From CAYVAP01 sp964343195 (lineage in GTDB: Bacteria > Bacteroidota > Bacteroidia > J057): DNA of 7,859 nt. Of the stretch, positions 1 to 5,674 are shown in pieces. The notes under the pieces are model-generated. The model searched no databases, was not told the DNA's origin, and saw nothing but the letters and a program-made list of their open reading frames with translations. How positions within the stretch are numbered: position 1 is the first letter of the stretch; each line of letters begins with the position of its first letter. The position numbers and the translations under genes were made by a program. The stretch spans positions 1 through 7,859 of the forward strand of contig CAYFIR010000196.1 of the NCBI GenBank assembly GCA_964343195.1, read 5' to 3'.

Positions 1-66
1 GATGCGGGAAAAGATGCAGCGATCACCCATCATTGGGGATTTGACAGAGCACTAGTCCAGCCATAG
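1..66 (+). CDS. possible 3' end of a gene cut by the left edge
   Basis: Frame 1 is open from the first base to a TAG at 64-66 and encodes 21 residues, DAGKDAAITHHWGFDRALVQP. Nothing identifies a family. Other frames here are also open for a while: frame 2 reaches a stop at 53-55, and a minus-strand ATG at 32 stays open to the edge. The assignment is therefore only a guess based on reasonable residue composition. If real, this gene converges on the lipid kinase gene, with about 160 bases between the stops. No T-run follows the TAG. Confidence 0.22.
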   Translation, partial: DAGKDAAITHHWGFDRALVQP

Positions 67-148
67 TATCAGGACTTTCAGGTCGATGACAGCTATTGGA
101 TGTTGCAATCAAGATAGCCTAACCTGGAGACAATTTGTGGCATGGACG

Positions 149-171
149 AAAAAATTAACATAGTCTATGTT
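149..171 (-). terminator. candidate intrinsic terminator after the lipid kinase gene
   Basis: Read on the minus strand, AACATA-GAC-TATGTT forms a perfect six-base-pair stem with a three-base loop (157-171). It is followed by AA and then six T residues (149-154). It lies about 52 bases past the kinase stop codon, where a terminator is expected. The stem is AT-rich, so its strength is uncertain. On the plus strand no T-run follows, so it would not stop a gene arriving from the left edge. Confidence 0.5.
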
Positions 172-223
172 CACCCGGCAGCACATTCTGAAAATGTCAA
201 TATCCGGCAATCTTTGGTAGAAA

Positions 224-1099
224 TTATTCCCCTGGCACAATCAGTTTCAAACAGCCAGGGACTACCTCCACAGATACGCTTGAGGTTTCGGGCTTTAGCT
301 CCCCGTCGATCTGAAAGGATTGGGGCTGATCGAGGATTACCTCTGCTGTTGAGACTTGATATACATCAAAATACTCCTGATCCTCCGGCAGGATATCCAG
401 AAACTGCCCGGCGATGCCTGCGAGGTTCAACTCCTTCAGCACATAGACTTCGAATAGCCCGTCGTCCAGTTTCCCTTCTTTGGTGAGGAGTGCCCCGGTC
501 CCATAGCGACTGGCATTGGCGAAGGCCACCATGTAGCAGGATGCCTTGATTTCTTTTTGGTCCAACAGCAGCCGGGCCTGAAACTGCTCCGGATTTTTCA
601 ACTGTGAAATGACGCCCTGAGCGTAACCCAGGAAACCTCTTCTTTCCCCCTCCTCAAATTCCTGGACCAGGTTGGCATTCATCCCGACGTCGCTGATGTG
701 GAGTCCATGGTCTTCGCCTCCATTAAACGAAAGCATGTCCGCGTCTATGCTGTGGCCTGCCCCGATGATTTTCAGGGCTTCATCTACATCCTCGGGAATG
801 CCCAGCTCGGTGGCCATGCCATTGGCGGAGCCGCCGGGAATCAGCCCCAGTGGCGTTCCGGTATGTTTGAGCAAATCTGCGCAAAGCATCAGGGTTCCGT
901 CGCCACCGATTGCTACGATGGAGTCAGGTTGGTGCTGATCGATTTGCTCTTTCAGTTTGGCGGAGTCGTCCTCGCCGGTGGTTTTCCATGTTTCTATCTG
1001 CTGGTCAGAACTATTTGCCCATGAATGGACTTTTGACAATAGTTCTTCTTTATCCTTGTCTCCCGATATGGGGTTGACGACGAAAAGTATGTTGGTCAT
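224..1099 (-). CDS. diacylglycerol kinase family lipid kinase (YegS/BmrU-like)
   Basis: This 291-residue protein fits the DAGK catalytic family in full length. The N-terminus MTNILFVVNPISG is the usual first strand and nucleotide loop. GGDGT at residues 65-69 is the ATP-binding signature, and PGGSANGMA at 88-96 is the second glycine-rich motif. DVGMNA (137-142), LDDGLFEVYV (211-220) and QIDGE (263-267) are typical of the C-terminal beta-sandwich domain. Family members phosphorylate diacylglycerol or related lipids with ATP, as soluble or membrane-peripheral enzymes; the exact lipid (diacylglycerol, sphingoid base or undecaprenol-like) cannot be read from sequence. The ATG at 1099 is chosen because the family motif begins within ten residues of it. 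The gene diverges from an App1-type phosphatase gene starting at 1113, so its promoter must lie inside that gene's 5' end. A probable terminator follows at 149-171. Confidence 0.93.
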   Translation of the reverse strand: MTNILFVVNPISGDKDKEELLSKVHSWANSSDQQIETWKTTGEDDSAKLKEQIDQHQPDSIVAIGGDGTLMLCADLLKHTGTPLGLIPGGSANGMATELGIPEDVDEALKIIGAGHSIDADMLSFNGGEDHGLHISDVGMNANLVQEFEEGERRGFLGYAQGVISQLKNPEQFQARLLLDQKEIKASCYMVAFANASRYGTGALLTKEGKLDDGLFEVYVLKELNLAGIAGQFLDILPEDQEYFDVYQVSTAEVILDQPQSFQIDGELKPETSSVSVEVVPGCLKLIVPGE

Positions 1100-1112
1100 T
1101 TGCTAATTGAAT

Positions 1113-2192
1113 ATGATTTCCTCCCACCCGGAATGGGCTTCCTATAGAGAGGCTCCGATTAATGGTAACTGGTTTCAAAAGTGGTTGAAGAGCCGATTCA
1201 GATTTGTTGATTATCCGTTTTTGCTCGCCTATCGTGGCATGGGCAGCGAGCAGACCTGGTTTATCCAGGGGCATGTGTTTAAGGGAATGGCGCTGCGTTC
1301 CCCCCGAAAAAACGCTACGCTCTGGCAAAATGTGGTGTCCATGCTCAAGATGTTCATGGTCAGGACGGTCGAAGGGGCCAGGGTAGAGCTGTGTTTTCAG
1401 GGGCATGGCTTTATAACTGAAACCGATGCTCAAGGGTTTTTTGAGTTCCGGATTGAACCGAAACAATTGCCCCAGGGATGGCAGTCTTATGAGTTAAAGT
1501 TATTGGATGAAGTGGTCGAAGGCCAGGAGGAAGTCAGCGTGCAATCAGAAGCCCTGATCGCCTATGACTTCGAATACGGGCTGATCTCCGACATCGACGA
1601 TACCTTTTTGGTGACGCATGTGACCAATAAACTCCGCAAGCTATACACCCTGCTCACCAATGACTTTGAGAGCCGAAAGCCCGTGGAGGGCGTGGTGCAG
1701 TTTTACCAGGCGCTCTGCGATGGCGTCACCCAGCGCAGCAATCCTTTCTTCTACGTTTCCAGCAGCGAGTGGAACCTCTACGAATTTCTGGTGAATTTCA
1801 CCCAGACCCACAACCTGCCCAAAGGCGTCTTTCAGCTCAAGGAGATCAAGGACCAGTTCATGGATTTTTTCCGGTCGGGCTACGGCAGCCACGACCACAA
1901 GCGAAAGAAAATCGAGCGCATCCTGAGGCTTTACCCTGAGCGCTCCTTCATCATGCTGGGCGACAATGGGCAGCACGATCCGCAGATCTATGCCGAGGTG
2001 GCGCAGCAATATCCCCAACAAATCAAGGCCGTTTATATCCGGGGCGTAAAAAAGGGACATTGGCCCCAAACCGAAGCACAACTCACCCTGATCCGTGCAC
2101 ACTCCATCCCCGCCCTGCAATTTGAGCACAGCCGAGAGGCATTTGAGCACGCGCAGGAGCAGGGGTTTATTGAGGCGAAGTCATTGGTGTAA
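1113..2192 (+). CDS. App1-family phosphatidate phosphatase (DUF2183)
   Basis: The 359-residue protein has an N-terminal beta-rich region of about 150 residues (YRGMG near 40, a WFIQGHVF strand near 50) followed by the App1/DUF2183 catalytic domain. The HAD-like DxDxT motif is seen as SDIDDT, with DIDDT at 160-164. Further family blocks are FFYVSSSEWNLYEF (212-225), HDHKRKKI (260-267), FIMLGDNGQHDPQIY (279-293) and AVYIRG (306-311). The family dephosphorylates phosphatidate to diacylglycerol, as known for yeast App1. No signal peptide or membrane helix is seen, so it is probably cytoplasmic. ATG 1113 is preferred; an in-frame TTG at 1107 would add two residues and leave only 7 bases to the kinase start. 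GC content differs within the gene: bases 1141-1200 are 43% GC and 1681-1740 are 67%. The stop is 3 bases from the stop of the converging next gene. Confidence 0.9.
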   Translation: MISSHPEWASYREAPINGNWFQKWLKSRFRFVDYPFLLAYRGMGSEQTWFIQGHVFKGMALRSPRKNATLWQNVVSMLKMFMVRTVEGARVELCFQGHGFITETDAQGFFEFRIEPKQLPQGWQSYELKLLDEVVEGQEEVSVQSEALIAYDFEYGLISDIDDTFLVTHVTNKLRKLYTLLTNDFESRKPVEGVVQFYQALCDGVTQRSNPFFYVSSSEWNLYEFLVNFTQTHNLPKGVFQLKEIKDQFMDFFRSGYGSHDHKRKKIERILRLYPERSFIMLGDNGQHDPQIYAEVAQQYPQQIKAVYIRGVKKGHWPQTEAQLTLIRAHSIPALQFEHSREAFEHAQEQGFIEAKSLV

Positions 2193-2195
2193 TAG

Positions 2196-2651
2196 CTAAT
2201 CTTCGCTCATGAAGTAGGCGAAAATCAATTTCTGCGAATCAAAAATCGCGATCCCAATGTCGAAGGTGTGTTGGGTGAGGGAGTTGAAGCTATAGCCATT
2301 CCCGATTTGTTCCCAGGGATTGCCAAAGCAATTGCAAACGGCATATTCGATGTCCTGTACGTCCAGGTGGCTCAGGATCCGGTTGTGAACATGATCTACC
2401 GTGGTAGAATCACTTATTTCAGAAGAGCTATAAGCGATGTCATAGGTCAGGCAGTTTTTCAACAGGCGGCTTGCTTTTTCAAACGGAATGGAATCCCATT
2501 TCCCATCCAGTGGAGTAAGCCCTAGCTGTAAGCAGAGTTGATCAAGAAGGCCCTGTGCATCCTTCATGTTGAATAACACTTCGGGCAAATGGACCTCATA
2601 GGCATGTCCCCAAGCGTCGTTTTCGATGTCGAGTTCCTGGTAGGTGAGCAT
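2196..2651 (-). CDS. hypothetical protein, 151 residues, family not recognised
   Basis: I do not recognise this protein. It is acidic and apparently soluble, without a signal peptide or membrane helix. Visible points are a CNCFGNPWEQIGNG stretch (106-119) with a CxC pair, and a hydrophobic C-terminal strand pattern, FDIGIAIFDSQKLIFAYF (130-147), ending in MSED. Small acidic proteins ending in two such beta-strands are common among stand-alone immunity-like or barrel-fold proteins, but nothing here proves that and no partner toxin is seen nearby. The ATG at 2649-2651 is the first Met of the frame and lies 45 bases after the upstream membrane protein's stop, so co-transcription is possible. Its stop is 3 bases from that of the converging phosphatase gene. 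The open frame has gene-like composition, so it is probably real. Confidence 0.72.
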   Translation of the reverse strand: MLTYQELDIENDAWGHAYEVHLPEVLFNMKDAQGLLDQLCLQLGLTPLDGKWDSIPFEKASRLLKNCLTYDIAYSSSEISDSTTVDHVHNRILSHLDVQDIEYAVCNCFGNPWEQIGNGYSFNSLTQHTFDIGIAIFDSQKLIFAYFMSED

Positions 2652-2696
2652 TGATAAAGTCTGGCAAAGTTGAAAAGTGGGAGTAGAAAATATGGT

Positions 2697-3428
2697 TCAT
2701 AACCGAAACCATCCCCTGATGGTCCAGCCGATTCGCTGCCAGATGCTGGGGTTTTCCAGGTAAAATGTACTTAGGTTATGGTACTTCAAGTCCATGTAGA
2801 CGACCGCTGGTTTTCTCTTGAAATCTGACAGGGGTATTTCTTTGGTCTGATAGCTAAAGTATTTGATGACCAATGTATCCCTTTGTATGGTTTTTCGATC
2901 ACCTCTCACCTCAATGCGATAGTTTCCATTTTCATCAGATAATGCTCCCTCTTCTAAAGTTTTTAGGTACACAGCCGCACCATAAAGTGGAAGAATGGTA
3001 CCATCTTCGGTTTCCGTGATTACTTTCCCCTCAATGACAATCCCTTCTGATAATGTTTGTACTCCTTCAACTGCCTCGTGCTGAATGGCTGTACTATCTG
3101 CTACCTCCTGTTTCTTCCATACGATTTGGGCCTGAGCCTCCGTAGTAGTTACCTGCCCCAGAGCCAGTAAAATCGACGAAATCGCCACAGTTGGCTTGAG
3201 AGAGAAACTCCTTTTCGGAGGCTCCTGTCCCCAGTGTTTGAGCTGCTTGGGGCGGTACATCCCACAGAGAGAGTTGTTGTGTTGCGCCTGAAGGTCTTCG
3301 ATTTCCTCCCAGGACATTTTGGAGAAGTCCACGATGGTTTTCTGGCATTGGCCACAGAGCCGACCACCCGAAACAGGCTTCATGTCGAGCCACTTCTCGC
3401 CGCAGTGTTGGGGTTTGGGTAAAGGCAT
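2697..3428 (-). CDS. Cys-motif, single-pass membrane protein with CarboxypepD_reg-like domain
   Basis: The protein has 243 residues in three parts. Residues 1-66 form a compact cysteine motif (C9, C25, C28, C55) with KTIVDFSKMSWEEIEDL between the cysteines and CGMYRPKQL at its end. This pattern recurs in many Bacteroidota proteins and may bind a metal. Residues about 76-92 (SLKPTVAISSILLALGQ) form one membrane helix, followed by an Ala/Gln/Thr-rich stretch. Residues about 130-212 match the CarboxypepD_reg-like beta-sandwich: VIEGKVI, then GAAVYLKT, then SDENGNYRIEV, then LVIKYFSYQTKEIPL. This domain usually occurs at the N-terminus of TonB-dependent receptors or in periplasmic proteins. The likely topology is Cys domain in the cytoplasm and beta domain in the periplasm. 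There is no receptor barrel. The ATG at 3428 directly precedes the Cys motif. A 109-base spacer with inverted repeats separates it from the lipoprotein gene. Function is unknown. Confidence 0.82.
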   Translation of the reverse strand: MPLPKPQHCGEKWLDMKPVSGGRLCGQCQKTIVDFSKMSWEEIEDLQAQHNNSLCGMYRPKQLKHWGQEPPKRSFSLKPTVAISSILLALGQVTTTEAQAQIVWKKQEVADSTAIQHEAVEGVQTLSEGIVIEGKVITETEDGTILPLYGAAVYLKTLEEGALSDENGNYRIEVRGDRKTIQRDTLVIKYFSYQTKEIPLSDFKRKPAVVYMDLKYHNLSTFYLENPSIWQRIGWTIRGWFRL

Positions 3429-3469
3429 TTTTTCATATTAACGATGACTCTGAGGCAATGGGCTGCCTA

Positions 3470-3509
3470 ACACGGAATCCAATACTCGATCTCCCAGAGC
3501 TTTCCGTGT
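3470..3509. repeat. 8-bp inverted repeat in the spacer upstream of the Cys-motif gene
   Basis: ACACGGAA (3470-3477) and TTCCGTGT (3502-3509) are perfect inverse complements separated by 24 bases. A second, smaller inverted repeat, AGGCA/TGCCT (3453-3457/3464-3468), lies nearer the gene start. Both sit between the lipoprotein stop (3538) and the membrane protein start (3428). No T-run follows on the minus strand, so this is not a canonical terminator. It could be an operator, a leader RNA fold or chance. Confidence 0.4.
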
Positions 3510-3537
3510 CCGAACGGGGGGAGTTGGATGTCAGGAG

Positions 3538-4161
3538 TCATTCCCCTTTCAACCAATCACCCATCCGCGATTCCCAGTCCAAATATTCCTGCTTGGTGGA
3601 TTGCAGACCGCCTAGGTCAGGTAGCTCATTCGCCTGATAGTTCCGCATCATGTCGGCGGTGATCATGATCATGAGCATGAGGTGATAATCTTCCAGGCGG
3701 GTGTGGAGGCTGTCGATCTGCTGCCATTCCGCCTCGTGGTGGGCGACACGATTTTCATATTCCTCCCGAAATATCTGAAGAGAAAGCTCCATTTGTTCAC
3801 GCAGCAGGGTATCCTGAATCCGCTGGATGTAGCCTGTGACCTGGCTCATGTATTGGAGATTCGTCTGTCGGTACTTGCTGTAGGCATTCAGGCTATCTTT
3901 GGGCGCTTCCCGAAAGGCTTTCCAGTCCTCTTCGAGTTGTTCCAGGTTGGGATCATTGGATTGGGCTTCCATGTAGAGCTTCTCCAGCAGGTTTGACCCC
4001 CGATAGGAGCCAGAGACAGCCTCTATGGCAGAGGGAATCGCATCCTCCGACAGGGCCTTGGGAGTGGTTGATTCTCCTTCCGAGTGAGGCGGGGTAGGCA
4101 CCTCAGCACAACTCCAGCATGTGGCGACGAAAAGGGAAATGAGGAAGGTTCGAAGGTTCAT
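3538..4161 (-). CDS. probable lipoprotein, helical, function unknown
   Basis: This 207-residue protein begins MNLRTFLISLFVATCWSC, a short positive n-region, a hydrophobic core and cysteines at 15 and 18. C18 (preceded by Ser) or C15 could be the lipidated residue. Neither gives an ideal lipobox, but both are tolerable for Bacteroidota. A Pro/Ser/Thr-rich linker (about 20-45) follows, typical of lipoproteins held off the membrane. The rest looks almost wholly alpha-helical, with charged heptad-like segments at 70-160 and a methionine-rich run LMLMIMITADMM (161-172). No family is recognised. It starts 27 bases after the stop of a two-helix membrane protein, so the two are probably co-transcribed and may work together in the envelope. 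The start is fixed by the signal peptide. Confidence 0.78.
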   Translation of the reverse strand: MNLRTFLISLFVATCWSCAEVPTPPHSEGESTTPKALSEDAIPSAIEAVSGSYRGSNLLEKLYMEAQSNDPNLEQLEEDWKAFREAPKDSLNAYSKYRQTNLQYMSQVTGYIQRIQDTLLREQMELSLQIFREEYENRVAHHEAEWQQIDSLHTRLEDYHLMLMIMITADMMRNYQANELPDLGGLQSTKQEYLDWESRMGDWLKGE

Positions 4162-4188
4162 AGCGTTGCTAATTTAGCTGTGAAGCTT

Positions 4189-4368
4189 TTACCCCTCATT
4201 CCGATTGGAGAGTAGCATGCTGATGATGACCAGCACCATGACCACAGTTCCCAGCCAGGGAAGGGTATTCTGGGAGGCTCCGAGGTCCTGCCAGTTGATG
4301 GCAAACATTTGCCCGATGATGACCAGACCTGCCAAAAGTGCTATGATGTTTCGGTTTCGTTTTTTCAT
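4189..4368 (-). CDS. small two-helix membrane protein
   Basis: The 59-residue product begins MKKRNRN, a positively charged N-terminus. Two hydrophobic helices follow at about 8-24 (IIALLAGLVIIGQMFAI) and 36-53 (LPWLGTVVMVLVIISMLL), joined by a short polar loop with NWQDLGASQN. A charged tail, SNRNEG, ends the protein. By the positive-inside rule both ends face the cytoplasm. The ATG at 4368 is preferred. An upstream in-frame TTG at 4410 would add 14 residues, but it is not an ATG and the lysine/arginine cluster best fits a true N-terminus. The stop is 27 bases from the lipoprotein start. Function is unknown; proteins of this size often modulate a larger membrane partner, which is inference only. 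Confidence 0.68.
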   Translation of the reverse strand: MKKRNRNIIALLAGLVIIGQMFAINWQDLGASQNTLPWLGTVVMVLVIISMLLSNRNEG

Positions 4369-4429
4369 TTTGGGAGAAATCAGTTGGCTAAAAATAGGGT
4401 TTTCTGGCAAATAGGCCAGGAATGAAAAA

Positions 4430-4732
4430 TCATAGCGAGGCCCTTAGGGGGAATTCCATTTTCTCTGGGGAATGATTGGGGTGCCGTCCCATAATGGCAT
4501 CGTGGCAGGTTGCACAGTAGAACCCCAGCTCGATCCCGGATTTGGGATCTGTATTTTCGTGGATGATGACGCAATCAGGAAGGTCCATCTGTTCCCGAAT
4601 GCGCCCCACGTCCAGGACACAGGCAAAATACACCCACTCGCGGCAGTTTTGGCCCCACGGCTGCCCCCGATAGGTCTCGTGGATTCCAGCCTTCATGATG
4701 GCAGATTCGAGGGAGGTGAGGTGTTCACACAT
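4430..4732 (-). CDS. conserved small Cys-rich protein, possible zinc-binding
   Basis: The protein has 100 residues and no signal peptide or membrane helix. Six cysteines are seen: C2, C30, C38, C54, C73 and C76. MCEH at the start and YCATCHD (72-78) near the end could together make one zinc site (C2, H4, C73, C76). Distinctive blocks are ETYRGQPWGQNCREWVYF (19-36) and HENTDPKSGIELGF (58-71). From memory, similar small proteins of unknown function occur in other Bacteroidota; this needs a search. The spacing loosely recalls UBP-type zinc fingers, which is speculative. The frame is open further upstream to a TTG at 4801, but that extension is encoded by a perfect inverted repeat, so the ATG at 4732 is chosen. 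The preceding gene on this strand ends at 4935 and the next begins at 4368. Confidence 0.75.
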   Translation of the reverse strand: MCEHLTSLESAIMKAGIHETYRGQPWGQNCREWVYFACVLDVGRIREQMDLPDCVIIHENTDPKSGIELGFYCATCHDAIMGRHPNHSPEKMEFPLRASL

Positions 4733-4753
4733 GGGGAGGAGTTTGAAGGGAAA

Positions 4754-4788
4754 TCGGCAAACGGGCTCAAAACGATCCCGTTTGCCGA
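4754..4788. repeat. perfect 12-bp inverted repeat upstream of the Cys-rich gene
   Basis: TCGGCAAACGGG (4754-4765) and CCCGTTTGCCGA (4777-4788) are perfect inverse complements with an 11-base loop. The nearest arm is 21 bases before the ATG at 4732, so the hairpin would lie in the leader RNA if transcription starts upstream. No T-run follows on either strand, so a standard terminator is unlikely. Possible roles are an operator, a translation-controlling leader hairpin, a rho-type or processing site after the SET gene, or a copy of a dispersed palindrome. Confidence 0.7.
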
Positions 4789-4934
4789 ATCTACAAAACA
4801 AGCTCCGCTAATGCCCTCACTCGTAAAGATCAGCGGCATACCCAAAGTGCAGCGTTACCAAGATCAGGTGGGTCATTTCTTCGCTCCGAAAGCACTAGGG
4901 TTTGGTTTCGTTCCCTATGGAGCAGGGCTGATGG

Positions 4935-5531
4935 CTATTTGCCCTCCTCGTTTTGGTAGTAATTATTCAGGATCGAATCCATCTCCACTTCGCCCTGGAT
5001 AATCTGCTCGATGCGGGTCCAGATATCAGCAGGGACGATGGGCCTCAGCGGCTGCTCGATCTGGGTGATCCGGTTGAAGACCTTCTTGATCTTGTTGTCC
5101 CAGACGCGGTAATACTTGAGCAGGTCGTCGGGGTAAACCACCTTGCGGCGGGTACCTTCGTTGGCCGCCCGAAATGGCACCGGAATGTTGAGGTAGCCAT
5201 AGTCGTCGGTCAGTTGTTCACCAGGATGGATGTCCCGGATGGCAATTTCGAAGTCGTAGGCGGTTGTCAGGCAGTTGGAGTTAAAGCTGTGGTTCACATA
5301 CCGGCCATTGTCCCAGCATAGCACGAAATTGCCCTGGTTGTTGCGGAAGGTGTAGGTATCCAGGATGTTTTGATAAATGGGCTCTAGCGCCTGGAACTCC
5401 AGCGGACTGAACTCCCGGTCCAGTTTGTCCAGGGCCCAGGTGATGGTCCCCGCCGGGATGAGCTGAGTAGCCACCACTCCGTAGCCGATTTCATGGTTGA
5501 TGTACCGCAGCTCTGTATTGGGATGAATCAT
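4935..5531 (-). CDS. SET-domain protein (putative lysine methyltransferase)
   Basis: The 198-residue protein carries the SET-domain signatures in order. GYGVVATQLIPAG (16-28) is the start of the fold and part of the S-adenosylmethionine site. RYVNHSFNSNC (77-87) contains the NHS motif. IHPGEQLTDDYGY (101-113) contains the catalytic-tyrosine block, with Y111. SET enzymes transfer methyl groups to protein lysines; bacterial substrates are mostly unknown. The usual post-SET cysteine cluster (CxCxxxxC) is absent, and a charged helical tail (about 120-198) follows instead. ATG 5531 is chosen; an in-frame TTG at 5573 would add 14 residues, Thr/Gln-rich and unlike the domain. A TATATTTG element at 5587-5594 fits a Bacteroidota -7 box about 55 bases upstream, so the gene probably has its own promoter. 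Flanking genes give no substrate clue. No signal peptide is seen, so it is cytoplasmic. Confidence 0.87.
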   Translation of the reverse strand: MIHPNTELRYINHEIGYGVVATQLIPAGTITWALDKLDREFSPLEFQALEPIYQNILDTYTFRNNQGNFVLCWDNGRYVNHSFNSNCLTTAYDFEIAIRDIHPGEQLTDDYGYLNIPVPFRAANEGTRRKVVYPDDLLKYYRVWDNKIKKVFNRITQIEQPLRPIVPADIWTRIEQIIQGEVEMDSILNNYYQNEEGK

Positions 5532-5586
5532 TTTGGCCTGATTATCAGTTGGTTGTGTGGTTTTTGGGTCCAACTGTTTTTGCTCC

Positions 5587-5594
5587 CAAATATA
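5587..5594 (-). promoter_or_regulatory. candidate Bacteroidota-type -7 promoter box for the SET gene
   Basis: On the minus strand the sequence TATATTTG is an exact match to TAnnTTTG, the -7 box bound by the Bacteroidota primary sigma factor. It lies about 55 bases before the chosen ATG at 5531. No clear TTTG -33 box is present at the usual 19-21 base spacing, which lowers confidence. A start codon at TTG 5573 would leave only 13 bases, another reason to prefer ATG 5531. Confidence 0.42.
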
Positions 5595-5658
5595 GCTGCA
5601 GGGCGCACATCTCCATCTTTTGAAGAATAAATTTTAGGGGGAATTCACATTGTTTTTT

Positions 5659-5674
5659 GGGGTAAGGCTACCCC
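5659..5674. repeat. stem-loop overlapping the stop codon of the GNAT gene
   Basis: GGGGTA (5659-5664) and TACCCC (5669-5674) form a perfect six-base-pair stem with a four-base loop, and the TAG stop of the acetyltransferase gene lies within it (5668-5670). On the minus strand it is followed by A residues, not T, so it is not a canonical intrinsic terminator. It might still act as a 3' stabilising hairpin. Confidence 0.35.

Noticed and set aside
142..486. Plus-strand open frame of 114 codons starting at an ATG
   Set aside because: Most of it is antisense to the clearly identified lipid kinase and its start overlaps the likely terminator.
4733..4801. 23-residue N-terminal extension of the Cys-rich protein from a TTG
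   Set aside because: It is encoded by the perfect inverted repeat, which explains the repeated CRF residues; ATG 4732 is better.
4472..5002. Long plus-strand open frame of 176 codons
   Set aside because: It runs antisense to the Cys-rich gene and the 3' end of the SET gene, both of which have recognisable or conserved-looking motifs; its own translation shows no domain.
5532..5573. 14-residue extension of the SET protein from a TTG
   Set aside because: It starts too close to the candidate -7 box and adds residues outside the SET fold.
5659..5674. Stem-loop at the end of the GNAT gene as an intrinsic terminator
   Set aside because: On the transcribed strand it is followed by A residues rather than T residues.
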